This document shows, in pieces, positions 1 to 7,505 of a DNA stretch of 22,954 nt (position 1 is its first letter; each line of letters starts with the position of its first letter). Both the position numbers and the translations under genes were made by a program. Location of the stretch: NCBI GenBank assembly GCA_964432875.1, contig CAYSPJ010000084.1:1-22954 (forward strand), read 5' to 3'. The notes beneath the pieces were generated by a model. It was given only the letters and a program-made list of their open reading frames with translations, was not told the DNA's origin and did not search any database. This DNA comes from JACJYE01 sp964432875. Lineage in GTDB: Bacteria > Bacteroidota > Bacteroidia > Chitinophagales > Saprospiraceae.

Positions 1-2
1 CA

Positions 3-1913
3 CTACTTATAGCTGCGCTCAGCTAATTGGACCTGTTCGAAGACCAGTTCTTCCCGGTGCAGCGTTGGGGTTTGTTCACCCTGGTATTCCCAGACTGGCA
101 CATAGGTAAAATCCTTATCATTACGCAGTGCTTCACCTTCCGGGGTTTGGTATTCCTCGCGGAAGTGAGCCCCGCAGGACTCCTCGCGGCGGAGGGCATC
201 ATGGCACATCAGCTCGCCCAGCTCCAGATAGTCAGCTACGCGGCCAGCTTTTTCCAGTTCCTGGTTGAAGTCGGCGCTATCGCCGGGTACGATCAGGCTT
301 TGGTGAAAGCGCGCCCGCAGGTCTTTGATGTCTTCGATTGCGCTTTCCAACCCAGCCTTATTGCGCAATAAGCCGCAGCGGCCATAGAGGATTTTGCCCA
401 GCTCCTTATGGAAGGTTTCGGCCGAGGTATCGCCCTGTATCGCCAGCAAACCTTCTATTTGGCGGCGCACCTCCTGCTCCGTTTGGTCAAAAGCTGCTGA
501 TTCGATACTTGGTGGGCTAGCCTGCTTGATGCCAGCCAGATAGTTCATCACCGTCATGGGGGCGATGAAGTAACCATCCACGCAAGCCTGCAATAGCGAA
601 TTGGCGCCCAAACGATTGGCACCGTGGTCGGAAAAATTGGCTTCGCCCAGCACGAATAAGCCCGGCAGGTTAGACATCAGCTCGTAGTCCACCCACAAGC
701 CGCCCATAGAAAAGTGGGCGGCGGGGGAAATGCGCATCGGCTCTTCATAAGCATTGATACCAGTGATTTTCTCGTACATATCGAAGAGGTTGCCGTACTT
801 CTGCGCGATAGCCTGCCGCCCTTGCTCCTCGATGGCGTGTTTGAAATCGAGATAGACGGCGTTTTGCTCTCCACCTACGCCATAACCAGCATCGATACGC
901 TCCTTGGCGGCGCGGGAAGAGATGTCGCGCGGGGCTAGGTTACCGAAGGCCGGATAGCGGCGCTCGAGGTAGTAGTCGCGCTCTTCCTCAGGTATTTCAT
1001 GGGGCTCGCGAGTATCGCCCGGCTGCAACGGCACCCAGACGCGGCCGTCGTTGCGCAAGCTCTCCGACATCAGCGTGAGCTTGGATTGGTAGCTGCCAAA
1101 CTGTGGCAGGGAAGTGGGGTGGAACTGCGTCCAGCTAGGTGCTGCGATAAAAGCCCCACGTTTGTACGAGCGCCAGATAGCGGTGGCATTGCAACCCATC
1201 GCCAGGGTAGAAAGGTAGTAGATCTTGCCGAAACCACCGCTAGCTAATGCTACCGCATGGGCGGTATGGCGGCTGATCTCGCCCGTGCGCAGGTTGCGCA
1301 CGATGATGCCACAGGCACGTCCGTTTTCCACTACCAGGTCTAACATCTCGTGGTGGCTGTAAACTTCTACCCGCCCCGTGCCGGCTTGCCGCATTAGCGC
1401 CTGATAAGCCCCTTGCAGCAACTGCTGCCCGGTCTGTCCGCGGGCGTAGAAGGTGCGGCTCACCTGCACCCCGCCAAAAGAACGGTTGCTCAAATAGCCG
1501 CTATACTCCCGTGCGAAGGGCACCCCTTGAGCCACGGCCTGGTCGATGAGCCCCATCGAACATTCTGCCAGGCGATAGACGTTGGCTTCGCGCGCACGGA
1601 AATCGCCGCCCTTGAGGGTATCGTAAAACATGCGCCAGACGTTGTCGCCATCATTGCTGTAATTCTTGGCGGCATTTACCCCACCTTGGGCTGCGACGGA
1701 ATGCGCCCGCCGGGGCGAGTCTTGAAAACAAAAGGCTTTGACCTGGAAGCCCATTTCAGCCAGGGAGGCTGCCGCCGCACTACCGGCCAAGCCGGTACCG
1801 ACGATGATGACTGAATACTTCCCCCGGTTGGCTGGGCTGATGAGCCGACAGTGGGCTTTATAGTATTCCCATTTCTGGTGCAAGGGCCCAGGTGGGATTT
1901 TCGCATCGAACAT
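3..1913 (-). CDS. sdhA: Succinate dehydrogenase/fumarate reductase flavoprotein subunit
   Basis: Catalytic FAD subunit of respiratory complex II, oxidising succinate to fumarate on the cytoplasmic face of the membrane. The protein has a dinucleotide-binding motif VGTGLAG near residues 38-44, and the sequence RRAHSVAAQGG, whose His (residue 71) is the expected covalent FAD attachment site. Active-site blocks HPTSLP, ESLRNDGR and HFSMGGLWVD follow, then the FAD-binding GEANFSDHGANRLGANSL. The length of 636 residues fits the long Bacteroidota/epsilon type. I chose ATG at 1911-1913 because family members start with a short MxxxxKIPxGP segment; a TTG at 1941-1943 would add ten residues. The gene is complete, with TAG at 3-5, and sdhB would be expected beyond the left edge. 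Unusually, no sdhC lies directly upstream, where Bacteroidota normally have it. Confidence 0.95.
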   Translation of the reverse strand: MFDAKIPPGPLHQKWEYYKAHCRLISPANRGKYSVIIVGTGLAGSAAAASLAEMGFQVKAFCFQDSPRRAHSVAAQGGVNAAKNYSNDGDNVWRMFYDTLKGGDFRAREANVYRLAECSMGLIDQAVAQGVPFAREYSGYLSNRSFGGVQVSRTFYARGQTGQQLLQGAYQALMRQAGTGRVEVYSHHEMLDLVVENGRACGIIVRNLRTGEISRHTAHAVALASGGFGKIYYLSTLAMGCNATAIWRSYKRGAFIAAPSWTQFHPTSLPQFGSYQSKLTLMSESLRNDGRVWVPLQPGDTREPHEIPEEERDYYLERRYPAFGNLAPRDISSRAAKERIDAGYGVGGEQNAVYLDFKHAIEEQGRQAIAQKYGNLFDMYEKITGINAYEEPMRISPAAHFSMGGLWVDYELMSNLPGLFVLGEANFSDHGANRLGANSLLQACVDGYFIAPMTVMNYLAGIKQASPPSIESAAFDQTEQEVRRQIEGLLAIQGDTSAETFHKELGKILYGRCGLLRNKAGLESAIEDIKDLRARFHQSLIVPGDSADFNQELEKAGRVADYLELGELMCHDALRREESCGAHFREEYQTPEGEALRNDKDFTYVPVWEYQGEQTPTLHREELVFEQVQLAERSYK

Positions 1914-2170
1914 AAAGCGTTTGGTTTTGAGATGAACGCGCAACCTTTGATTACGGTGGGCACAAGATAGGGAAAATCAGGCTGGAAAATGCCAGGTTTT
2001 GGTAAAGGTTTCCAGGAGAATGTCGCCTGCTTGCTATTTGGGCAGAAGCCGTTGGCAATCGCCACCGCGCTGTACACCGGTAAGGAGTAGAGGCTGCTTA
2101 TGATAATCCCTGGCTCGAACGGGACCTACCCCACGCTTAAGTTCTACCTACTAATCAAGTTGCATTCGGC
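1914..2170. other. Intergenic region upstream of sdhA, no gene found
   Basis: This 257-bp gap sits between the hydroxylase gene and sdhA. A weak promoter-like match to the Bacteroidota -7 box (TATCTTGT on the minus strand, near 1963-1970) lies about 50 bp before the sdhA ATG, without a clear -33 box. On the minus strand a frame is open from 2125 into sdhA, out of frame with it. Its first part uses GC-ending codons as a real gene would, so a gene remnant is possible but not shown. No sdhC-like transmembrane protein is encoded here. Confidence 0.5.
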
Positions 2171-3202
2171 TCACCCTTGCCGCCGCCGGCTAAAGCCATA
2201 ACGCACCTGCCCTAGAAAAGTGTGGGGGAAGTGCTCCGAGCCGGGGAAACCCAGCTTGATATCCCGCCCGTCATGCGGGATGAGGGCAGTGCCGAAGAGG
2301 TAATCCCATATCGCCAGGCTAATCCCGAAGTTGATGCCGTGAGGATGCCCCTCCGGCAAGTCATGTGCATGATGCCAGATATGCATTTCAGGGCTGTTGA
2401 AGATTTTCTTCATAAAGGGCCCCAGCAACAAGCTGCCAGCTGCCGCCGACGCCAAGGCGGTAACAATCTGCGCCAGTGTGGTGGGGTTGTCCAACAACTT
2501 GATATCAAAACCACCGGTAGCAATGGCGATGCCGGCCAACAAGCCAAGCACGCCTCCGGTCACATAGCCCGGAACCGTGATATTGGAGTGGTTATAATGC
2601 CCGATGGCCAAGGTGAAGATGTGGATAATAAAAAAATCGTACAAGCCGATACCCAGCAGGGCTAGCGGTATATATTCTATGGTGCGGTAAACGATGGTCT
2701 CCATCCAGTGGTAGCGCAAGTGGGCGGCAAAGCCCATCTCTTCTACCGAGTGGTGCACCTTGTGAAACTCCCACAGCGCTGGCACGCGGTGCAACAGGCG
2801 GTGGGTAAGCCACTGGACCAAGTCGCGCACGAAAAAGCCCACAATCAAGATGGCCCAAAGCGGGGCGGTACTCAACGGATTGGAAGCCTTGAGGTCAAAG
2901 GAAAAGGCGGACTTGATGAGGTTGTTGAAAAAGTTGACCACCACATCAGAAGCCGCGTTGTAGATGATGAGGGAGAAGAGGAAAAAATTGAAAAACATGT
3001 AGAAAGCGTCGAGCCAGAAGTCTTTGCGGAGTTTAGGCTGGCCCTTGCGCCAGGGCCGAAACACTTCCAGGGCAAAGAAAAATACAGACACCAGGATGAG
3101 CCAGTAAAAATAATTGTGCCAGCCAGGATGAGTGATTTCATGCCAGAGGTAACGGCCATAGCCCTGATAGCCTTTGACGAATATATCCCAGTATTCTATC
3201 AT
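2171..3202 (-). CDS. Sterol desaturase / fatty acid hydroxylase family membrane protein
   Basis: Member of the membrane-bound di-iron fatty acid hydroxylase superfamily (FA_hydroxylase, PF04116), which hydroxylates or desaturates lipid substrates. The eight-histidine pattern is present: HRLLH (His 134 and 138), HKVHH (147, 150, 151) and HIWHH (274, 277, 278). Extra histidines occur in HYNHSN (202-207) and HAHDLPEGHPHG (278-289). Hydrophobic segments lie near residues 31-47, 66-82, 114-127, 178-200 and 213-230, with another stretch near 245-262, consistent with a polytopic membrane enzyme. It has 343 residues and starts at ATG 3200-3202. It shares a strand with sdhA, but the 257-bp gap does not suggest coupling. 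The substrate cannot be told from sequence; carotenoid, ornithine-lipid, sphingolipid or sterol-like substrates all occur in the family. Confidence 0.85.
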   Translation of the reverse strand: MIEYWDIFVKGYQGYGRYLWHEITHPGWHNYFYWLILVSVFFFALEVFRPWRKGQPKLRKDFWLDAFYMFFNFFLFSLIIYNAASDVVVNFFNNLIKSAFSFDLKASNPLSTAPLWAILIVGFFVRDLVQWLTHRLLHRVPALWEFHKVHHSVEEMGFAAHLRYHWMETIVYRTIEYIPLALLGIGLYDFFIIHIFTLAIGHYNHSNITVPGYVTGGVLGLLAGIAIATGGFDIKLLDNPTTLAQIVTALASAAAGSLLLGPFMKKIFNSPEMHIWHHAHDLPEGHPHGINFGISLAIWDYLFGTALIPHDGRDIKLGFPGSEHFPHTFLGQVRYGFSRRRQG

Positions 3203-3228
3203 TTTTTGACGATGTTTGAATTAGCGCG

Positions 3229-3236
3229 TAAAGATA
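3229..3236 (-). promoter_or_regulatory. Probable -7 box of the hydroxylase promoter
   Basis: Read on the minus strand this is TATCTTTA, one mismatch from the Bacteroidota -7 consensus TAnnTTTG. It lies 26 bp before the ATG at 3202, giving a short leader of about 20 nt. No TTTG is found at the ideal 19-21 bp upstream, so the assignment is tentative. Confidence 0.4.
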
Positions 3237-3272
3237 CCGCACGATGAGCCAATCGTTGTGTGATGAAGCTCA

Positions 3273-3280
3273 CTAACTAG
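3273..3280. repeat. Left copy of the 8-bp target-site duplication
   Basis: CTAACTAG directly abuts the left terminal inverted repeat of the palindromic element and is repeated exactly on the other side at 3420-3427. Confidence 0.7.
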
Positions 3281-3419
3281 TGTCTGTCCATTTAGTCGAG
3301 TGTCTGGGCTTTAGAGTTCGAGAGCAAGGCTTGCGAAGCCCCAAAAACCGGAGTTTACTGGCGTAAATGAGGATTTTTGGGGCGAGCGTAACGCAGCTAT
3401 CGGACTATAAAGACAGACA
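3281..3419. mobile_element. 139-bp palindromic MITE-like element with 8-bp target duplication
   Basis: The element is bounded by perfect 8-bp terminal inverted repeats, TGTCTGTC at 3281-3288 and GACAGACA at 3412-3419, which extend imperfectly to about 20 bp. It is flanked by the direct repeat CTAACTAG at 3273-3280 and 3420-3427, as expected for a target-site duplication. The interior is a long imperfect palindrome: CCCCAAAAACC (3339-3349) pairs across a tip (TTTAC tggc GTAAA) with GGATTTTTGGGG (3371-3382). It encodes nothing. Size, inverted ends and duplication fit a miniature inverted-repeat transposable element moved in trans by a transposase that makes 8-bp duplications (IS1595-like and IS66-like families do). 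There is only one copy in this window. Confidence 0.75.
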
Positions 3420-3427
3420 CTAACTAG
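3420..3427. repeat. Right copy of the target-site duplication, containing a gene's stop codon
   Basis: CTAACTAG directly abuts the right end of the palindromic element. Its first three bases, read on the minus strand, are the TAG stop of the neighbouring glycosyltransferase gene. The reconstructed empty site has the same stop, so insertion appears not to have changed the protein. Confidence 0.7.
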
Positions 3428-4154
3428 CGGAATAACTCGATACAAAGCTGCGCATGCGCATACGCAAGACCCCCCAAATAGCCTCTTTGACGATATTCCG
3501 CGACATTTTGGAGGCACCCTCCAAGCGGTCGGCAAAGGTAATCGGCACTTCTTTGATGCGGAAGCCGAGCTGGTAAGCAGCGAATTTCATTTCAATCTGG
3601 AAAGCGTAACCCACGAAACGGATTTTATCCAGGTCAATAGCTTCAAGCACTTCCCGGCGGTAGCAGACAAAGCCAGCAGTGGGGTCATTGACGGGCATCC
3701 AGGTGATGCAGCGCACGTAAAGCGAGGCCCCCATCGACAGGAAGATGCGGATGAATGGCCAGTTTTCCAGGCGGCCACCCCGGATATAGCGGGAGCCGAC
3801 GGAGACATCCGCCCCGTTTTCCGCACAGGCGGCATAGAGGCGCAGCAAATCAGCAGGGTTGTGAGAAAAATCGGCGTCCATCTCGAAAATGTAAGAATAA
3901 CCGCGCTCCAGGCCCCATTTGAAACCGGCGATGTAGGCGGTACCTAACCCCTGCTTGCCAGCACGCTCCAAGAGGGAGAGCTGCCCAGGATACCTTGCCT
4001 GCTGTTCTTTGACCAACTGGGCGGTGCCGTCGGGTGAGCCATCGTCCACGATGAGTACATGGAAGGGTTTGCTCAAAGCAAACACGGCATGGATCATCCG
4101 GACGATGTTCTCTTTCTCGTTGTAAGTGGGGATAATGACCAGGCTATCTACCAA
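3420..4154 (-). CDS. Polyprenol-phosphate mannosyltransferase-like glycosyltransferase (GT2, DPM1 type)
   Basis: Cytoplasmic family-2 glycosyltransferase resembling dolichol/polyprenol monophosphomannose synthase, which transfers a sugar from a nucleotide donor to a lipid phosphate carrier. From the TTG start, the nucleotide-binding DDGSPDGT is at residues 37-44, GLGTAYIAGF at 69-78, and the metal-binding D-x-D (EMDADFSH) has Asp 93 and 95, followed by GSRYIRGG near 120. There is no C-terminal membrane domain, as in the short DPM1 form. I place the start at TTG 4152-4154 because families begin with (M)xDSLVIIPTYNE. A GTG at 4245-4247 would add 31 residues that do not look conserved. The length is 244 residues. 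The stop codon lies in the target duplication of the adjoining palindromic element. The sugar donor is inferred from family only. Confidence 0.85.
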   Translation of the reverse strand: MVDSLVIIPTYNEKENIVRMIHAVFALSKPFHVLIVDDGSPDGTAQLVKEQQARYPGQLSLLERAGKQGLGTAYIAGFKWGLERGYSYIFEMDADFSHNPADLLRLYAACAENGADVSVGSRYIRGGRLENWPFIRIFLSMGASLYVRCITWMPVNDPTAGFVCYRREVLEAIDLDKIRFVGYAFQIEMKFAAYQLGFRIKEVPITFADRLEGASKMSRNIVKEAIWGVLRMRMRSFVSSYSAS

Positions 4155-4274
4155 GGCTTTTAGACTCTTTTTGGTGGACAATCTGGCTATCGGCCTGACC
4201 GAGTCAGGGCAGCAAAGCCGCAACGCTCTCCAGACCTGCCCAAGCACGGGGCGATAGCCAACAATTCAGTGGGC

Positions 4275-4309
4275 CAAAGATAGGGCAATTTTTCAGTCTT
4301 GCCCCCAAA
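4275..4309 (-). promoter_or_regulatory. Possible promoter of the glycosyltransferase gene
   Basis: On the minus strand TATCTTTG (4275-4282) matches the Bacteroidota -7 consensus exactly. A TTTG (4306-4309) lies 23 bp upstream of it, slightly longer than the usual 19-21 bp. It predicts a leader of about 110 nt to the TTG at 4154, containing a small hairpin (CCTGAC/GTCAGG, 4194-4208), or about 20 nt to the alternative GTG at 4247. Confidence 0.4.
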
Positions 4310-4438
4310 TTTGACGCCTGGCGGGCCTTTTGTATAAAAATGACCTGCTAAAATGTAACAAATCGTGCTTTTTAACGCTAAAACCCGGGTTCTAATATCC
4401 GCTTGAATTGCCTTTTACCACGTTTAAAATCGAACAAG

Positions 4439-5260
4439 ATGAAAAAGACCTACTGGCTTGCTACCGCTCTGGGGCTGAGCTTTTTTCTCGCCAGCCCGGA
4501 TGCTCTGGCGCAGGGCCCGCTCAGCGGCTTCAAGGGTGCACGCGGGGTGACCGACTTTGCGCTCAACTACGGTACGGAGAGCTTCAATACTTACCTATTT
4601 GGGAAGGAAGAACAGCGCAGCCCCCTGACCACCCAATCCTTCAACCTCTTTATAGAACACAATTTCACCGACACCATGGCTCTGGTCTTCAATCTGCCTT
4701 ACGTCTGGATCGATGAGGCCAACCGCGGGCTACAGGATGCCAACCTCTTCCTGAAATACCGCAATAAGCACCAGCAATACACCGGCGGCTACCTCAACTT
4801 GATAACCTCGGTAGGGCTGACCTTCCCGGCCTCAGCCTACCCCAAAGACACCGAGACGCCCATCGGCATCCGCGCGCTGGCTTTCCACGGGCGCTTCTCC
4901 GCTCAGTACACCTCCTATAACGGCTTTTTCGCCCAAGTGCAGAGCGGCTTAGACTTCCGCCTGGTCGAGGAATTGCAAGTAGCCTGGCCCATCTTGTTGC
5001 GGGCGGGCTATGGCGGGCGCTATTACTACCTGGAGGGCTGGCTCGAGCAGTTCACTACATTGAATGATGCCGCTGACACCCAGATATCCGGAGGAGCTGG
5101 CTCTGACTGGACCAGGCTGGGGCTGACCCTCTACCTCCCCCTGACCCGCCGCATCGGTGCTGTATTGGGTGGTGCCTGGATATTGCAGGGGCGAAATATT
5201 GGCTTATCTTCGCGCTGGAATACTGGCCTGGTTTACCGGCTGGAAAGGAAAAAGCGTTAA
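4439..5260 (+). CDS. Outer-membrane beta-barrel protein, putative porin/transporter-like
   Basis: Exported protein of 273 residues with a clear signal peptide (MKK, hydrophobic core LATALGLSFFLAS, probable cleavage after ALAQ at residue 25). The rest alternates polar and hydrophobic/aromatic residues, with many Tyr/Phe/Trp and turns, ending in LVYRLERKKR, as expected for a small outer-membrane beta-barrel. It resembles proteins annotated as MetA-pathway-of-phenol-degradation-like transporters, but the match is loose. ATG 4439-4441 is chosen because it begins the signal peptide; an in-frame start upstream at 4403 would bury it. The TAA stop overlaps the ATG of the next gene by one base (TAATG), so the two are probably translationally coupled. 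No substrate can be assigned. Confidence 0.75.
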   Translation: MKKTYWLATALGLSFFLASPDALAQGPLSGFKGARGVTDFALNYGTESFNTYLFGKEEQRSPLTTQSFNLFIEHNFTDTMALVFNLPYVWIDEANRGLQDANLFLKYRNKHQQYTGGYLNLITSVGLTFPASAYPKDTETPIGIRALAFHGRFSAQYTSYNGFFAQVQSGLDFRLVEELQVAWPILLRAGYGGRYYYLEGWLEQFTTLNDAADTQISGGAGSDWTRLGLTLYLPLTRRIGAVLGGAWILQGRNIGLSSRWNTGLVYRLERKKR

Positions 5261-6330
5261 TGTATTCTCGCATCTACCATCCTGAAAAAATGAGCGCGGA
5301 GGCGCTCGATGCATACCTGGCCGCTGGATGGCGTTGCATGGGGCAGGCCATTTATGTCACCCACTTCATGTTTTTCCCCTTCGACGGCTGGCGCCGCCCC
5401 TACTCTACCCTGCCGACCCGTTTGCCTCTGGCAGGCCATCAATTCTCAAAAAGCCAGCAAAAGCTATGGCGGCGTACCCACCAGGCATTCCGGGTAGAGA
5501 CAGGCGGCAAAGCAGTTTTCGATGCTGAAAAAGAGCGGGTCAACGCTGCTTATGCCCGGCTTTTCCCCAGCCGGGCCATTCAGCAGCCGCAGGATTTCAA
5601 CGGCAGCACCTTCGATACCCGAGAGGTATGCGTGTGGCATGGCGGCCAACTAGCCGCCTTCAGTTTTTTTGACCTGGGTAAAACTAGTATCTACAGCAAA
5701 CAGGGGATTTACGACCCTGCCTTCCAGTCGAGCAGCCTGGGTTTCTTTACCATGCTCGCAGAAATCGCTTTTGGCATGGAAACCGGTTTGCAATTCTATT
5801 ACCCGGGCTACCTCGTACCAGGCGTACCGGAGTTTGACTACAAAGCTCGCCTCGGCCCGATGGAGTACTACCACCTGTCTTCAGAAAGCTGGCGTCCCTG
5901 GCAAAGTTTACAAGAGCAGGACATCCCGATCAACAATATGCAGCAGCAACTAGAAGCGCTAAGGGAAAGCCTCGCTGCCGGCGGCCTTTCCAGCGCCATA
6001 GCTGCCTACCGCCTCTTCGATATCGGGTTTCATGAAAGCCTCCCCTTCCCCTTCCTGGAATACCCTCTTTTCCTGGCTGTCGCCGCCAACAACCCTCAAC
6101 ACCTCTGCCCGCTGGTTGTCTTCGACCCTGGCGCCGGCCGCTTCCATCTCCTGGATTGCCGCTTTTTTGGCCAGGGGGTAAATCACCTGAAAACCTACCA
6201 ACAAGTATTGCGCCAATCTAACAGCTTGTGCCGCACACCGGTAGCGGTGTTTGGCAGCTTGGCAGAAAACTGCACGCTCGATCAAGCCCGGGATGCTTTG
6301 CTGGCTACTTGCCAGGCCCCCATCGACTGA
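5260..6330 (+). CDS. Aminoacyl-tRNA-protein transferase-like protein (ATE/Bpt superfamily), first paralogue
   Basis: Related to arginyl/leucyl-tRNA-protein transferases, GNAT-fold enzymes that add an amino acid from a charged tRNA to protein N-termini. Visible family blocks are GIYDPAF (149-155), SSLGFFTMLAEIAF (158-171), FYYPGYLVPG (179-188) and DYKARLGPMEYY (193-204). The N-terminal LDAYLAAGWRCMGQAIYVTHF (15-36) aligns with the Bpt entry segment, but the clustered cysteines of the family (CPGCxAC type) are replaced here by FMFFPFDGWRRPYST. Beyond about residue 210 there is an extra C-terminal region of about 145 residues, longer than usual for Bpt proteins. It has 356 residues and starts at ATG 5260 within TAATG, coupled to the barrel protein gene. 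It is followed after 82 bp by a paralogue. Activity is not established. Confidence 0.7.
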   Translation: MYSRIYHPEKMSAEALDAYLAAGWRCMGQAIYVTHFMFFPFDGWRRPYSTLPTRLPLAGHQFSKSQQKLWRRTHQAFRVETGGKAVFDAEKERVNAAYARLFPSRAIQQPQDFNGSTFDTREVCVWHGGQLAAFSFFDLGKTSIYSKQGIYDPAFQSSSLGFFTMLAEIAFGMETGLQFYYPGYLVPGVPEFDYKARLGPMEYYHLSSESWRPWQSLQEQDIPINNMQQQLEALRESLAAGGLSSAIAAYRLFDIGFHESLPFPFLEYPLFLAVAANNPQHLCPLVVFDPGAGRFHLLDCRFFGQGVNHLKTYQQVLRQSNSLCRTPVAVFGSLAENCTLDQARDALLATCQAPID

Positions 6331-6412
6331 TGCCTGCTTTTTTCACGGCCATGCTGAAGTTCATTTCATAAATAATGCTTAGCTTGCGCCGGTCAGAAAG
6401 ACTATTGCCTTG

Positions 6413-7465
6413 ATGTTTGCAGAAAAGCACTACCCCGACCTGATGTTTCCGGACGCGCTCGACAACTACCTGGACAAGGGCTGGTATCGTATGGGGCAAA
6501 GTATTTTTACGACTCATTTCCTTTGCTTCAACCGCACCTACTACTCTGCCATCTGGGTCCGCCTGCCCCTGGCCGGGTATAAATTCAGCAGCAGCCTGCG
6601 CAAAATCATCCGCCGCTGCCAGTCCAGTTTCCGCACCGAGTTTCGCCGGGCTACGATCAGCCCGGAAAAGGAAGCGCTGTATCAGAGCTATAAAGCTTCC
6701 TTCGCGGGCATGTTGGCCCCCAGTTTGCAGGACTCTCTGCTCGATGGCAACGACCACAATATCTTCGACACCTATGAAGTATGCGTTTATGACGGGCAGA
6801 AGCTCATCGCCCTGAGTTATTTCGATCTGGGCGCCAAAAGCGTGGCCAGTATCCTGGGCATTTACGACCCCGCTTACCGCGCCCACAGCCTGGGTATCTA
6901 TACGATGCTGATGGAAATCGCTTTCTGCCTGGACAACCAGCTGGAACATTTCTACCCCGGCTATATCGTGCCTGGCTATCCCCGCTTTGATTACAAACTG
7001 CGCATTGGCCCGGTGGAATACTTCGACCTGGCGACCAACGGCTGGCAACCCTTCACCGAACTGGAACAGAAAGCGCCGCCCCTCCAGCTCATGGAGCAAC
7101 GGCTCAGCGAAATGGAGCAGTATCTGCGCCACCACCAGCGCTGGAGCCGCCTGATGTATTATCCTCTCTTCGAGGCCAACCTCTTCGGCTTTTGGCATGC
7201 CCCTTATCTGGATTACCCCGCCTTCCTACTCTGCTCCAACCCCGACAATACCAGCACTTTTACCCTCATCATCTATGAGCCCCGGGAAGAAAACTACCAG
7301 CTCCTGCGCTGCTCTCTATTCAACGACCTGCAGTTTTTCTTCAATGAGGCTTATACCGAGACTTTCGACCCGCGCTTCAATTTCCTGAAGCTCCTGGCTA
7401 TCGATGCAGTACTGGCAAAAAGCAGCCGCCCGGAGCGCATCCTTCAGGCGCTAGCTGGCCGGTGA
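6413..7465 (+). CDS. Aminoacyl-tRNA-protein transferase-like protein, second paralogue
   Basis: Tandem paralogue of the preceding gene, collinear with it through about residue 205. It shows LDNYLDKGWYRMGQSIFTTHF (16-36), SLRKIIRR (61-68), GIYDPAY (149-155), HSLGIYTMLMEIAF (158-171), HFYPGYIVPG (179-188) and DYKLRIGPVEYF (193-204). These are ATE/Bpt hallmarks (PF04377-like). As in its neighbour, the family's N-terminal cysteine pairs are absent; only single cysteines occur in this part (38 and 69). A divergent C-terminal extension of about 140 residues is again present. ATG 6413-6415 is preferred over the adjoining TTG at 6410. It has 350 residues. The 82-bp gap to the first copy has no visible terminator, so co-transcription is likely. 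Role unknown; an N-degron function is only a family-based guess. Confidence 0.7.
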   Translation: MFAEKHYPDLMFPDALDNYLDKGWYRMGQSIFTTHFLCFNRTYYSAIWVRLPLAGYKFSSSLRKIIRRCQSSFRTEFRRATISPEKEALYQSYKASFAGMLAPSLQDSLLDGNDHNIFDTYEVCVYDGQKLIALSYFDLGAKSVASILGIYDPAYRAHSLGIYTMLMEIAFCLDNQLEHFYPGYIVPGYPRFDYKLRIGPVEYFDLATNGWQPFTELEQKAPPLQLMEQRLSEMEQYLRHHQRWSRLMYYPLFEANLFGFWHAPYLDYPAFLLCSNPDNTSTFTLIIYEPREENYQLLRCSLFNDLQFFFNEAYTETFDPRFNFLKLLAIDAVLAKSSRPERILQALAGR

Positions 7466-7505
7466 AGAAAAAAAGCTCCATCTGGAATTTTAAATCCAAT
7501 TAATC

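Noticed and set aside
2106..2128. tRNA T-arm-like sequence on the minus strand (GTTCGAGCC flanked by partly complementary bases).
   Set aside because: No room for an anticodon arm: a D-arm-like stretch lies only 16 nt away, the T stem has a mismatch, and no acceptor pairing is visible.
4194..4208. CCTGAC/GTCAGG hairpin upstream of the glycosyltransferase start considered as a riboswitch or attenuator.
   Set aside because: It is only a 6-bp stem with a 3-nt loop and has no accompanying alternative structure.
6305..7198. 297-codon open frame on the minus strand across the second transferase-like gene.
   Set aside because: It mirrors a gene with recognisable motifs and its translation has no domain or signal I recognise.
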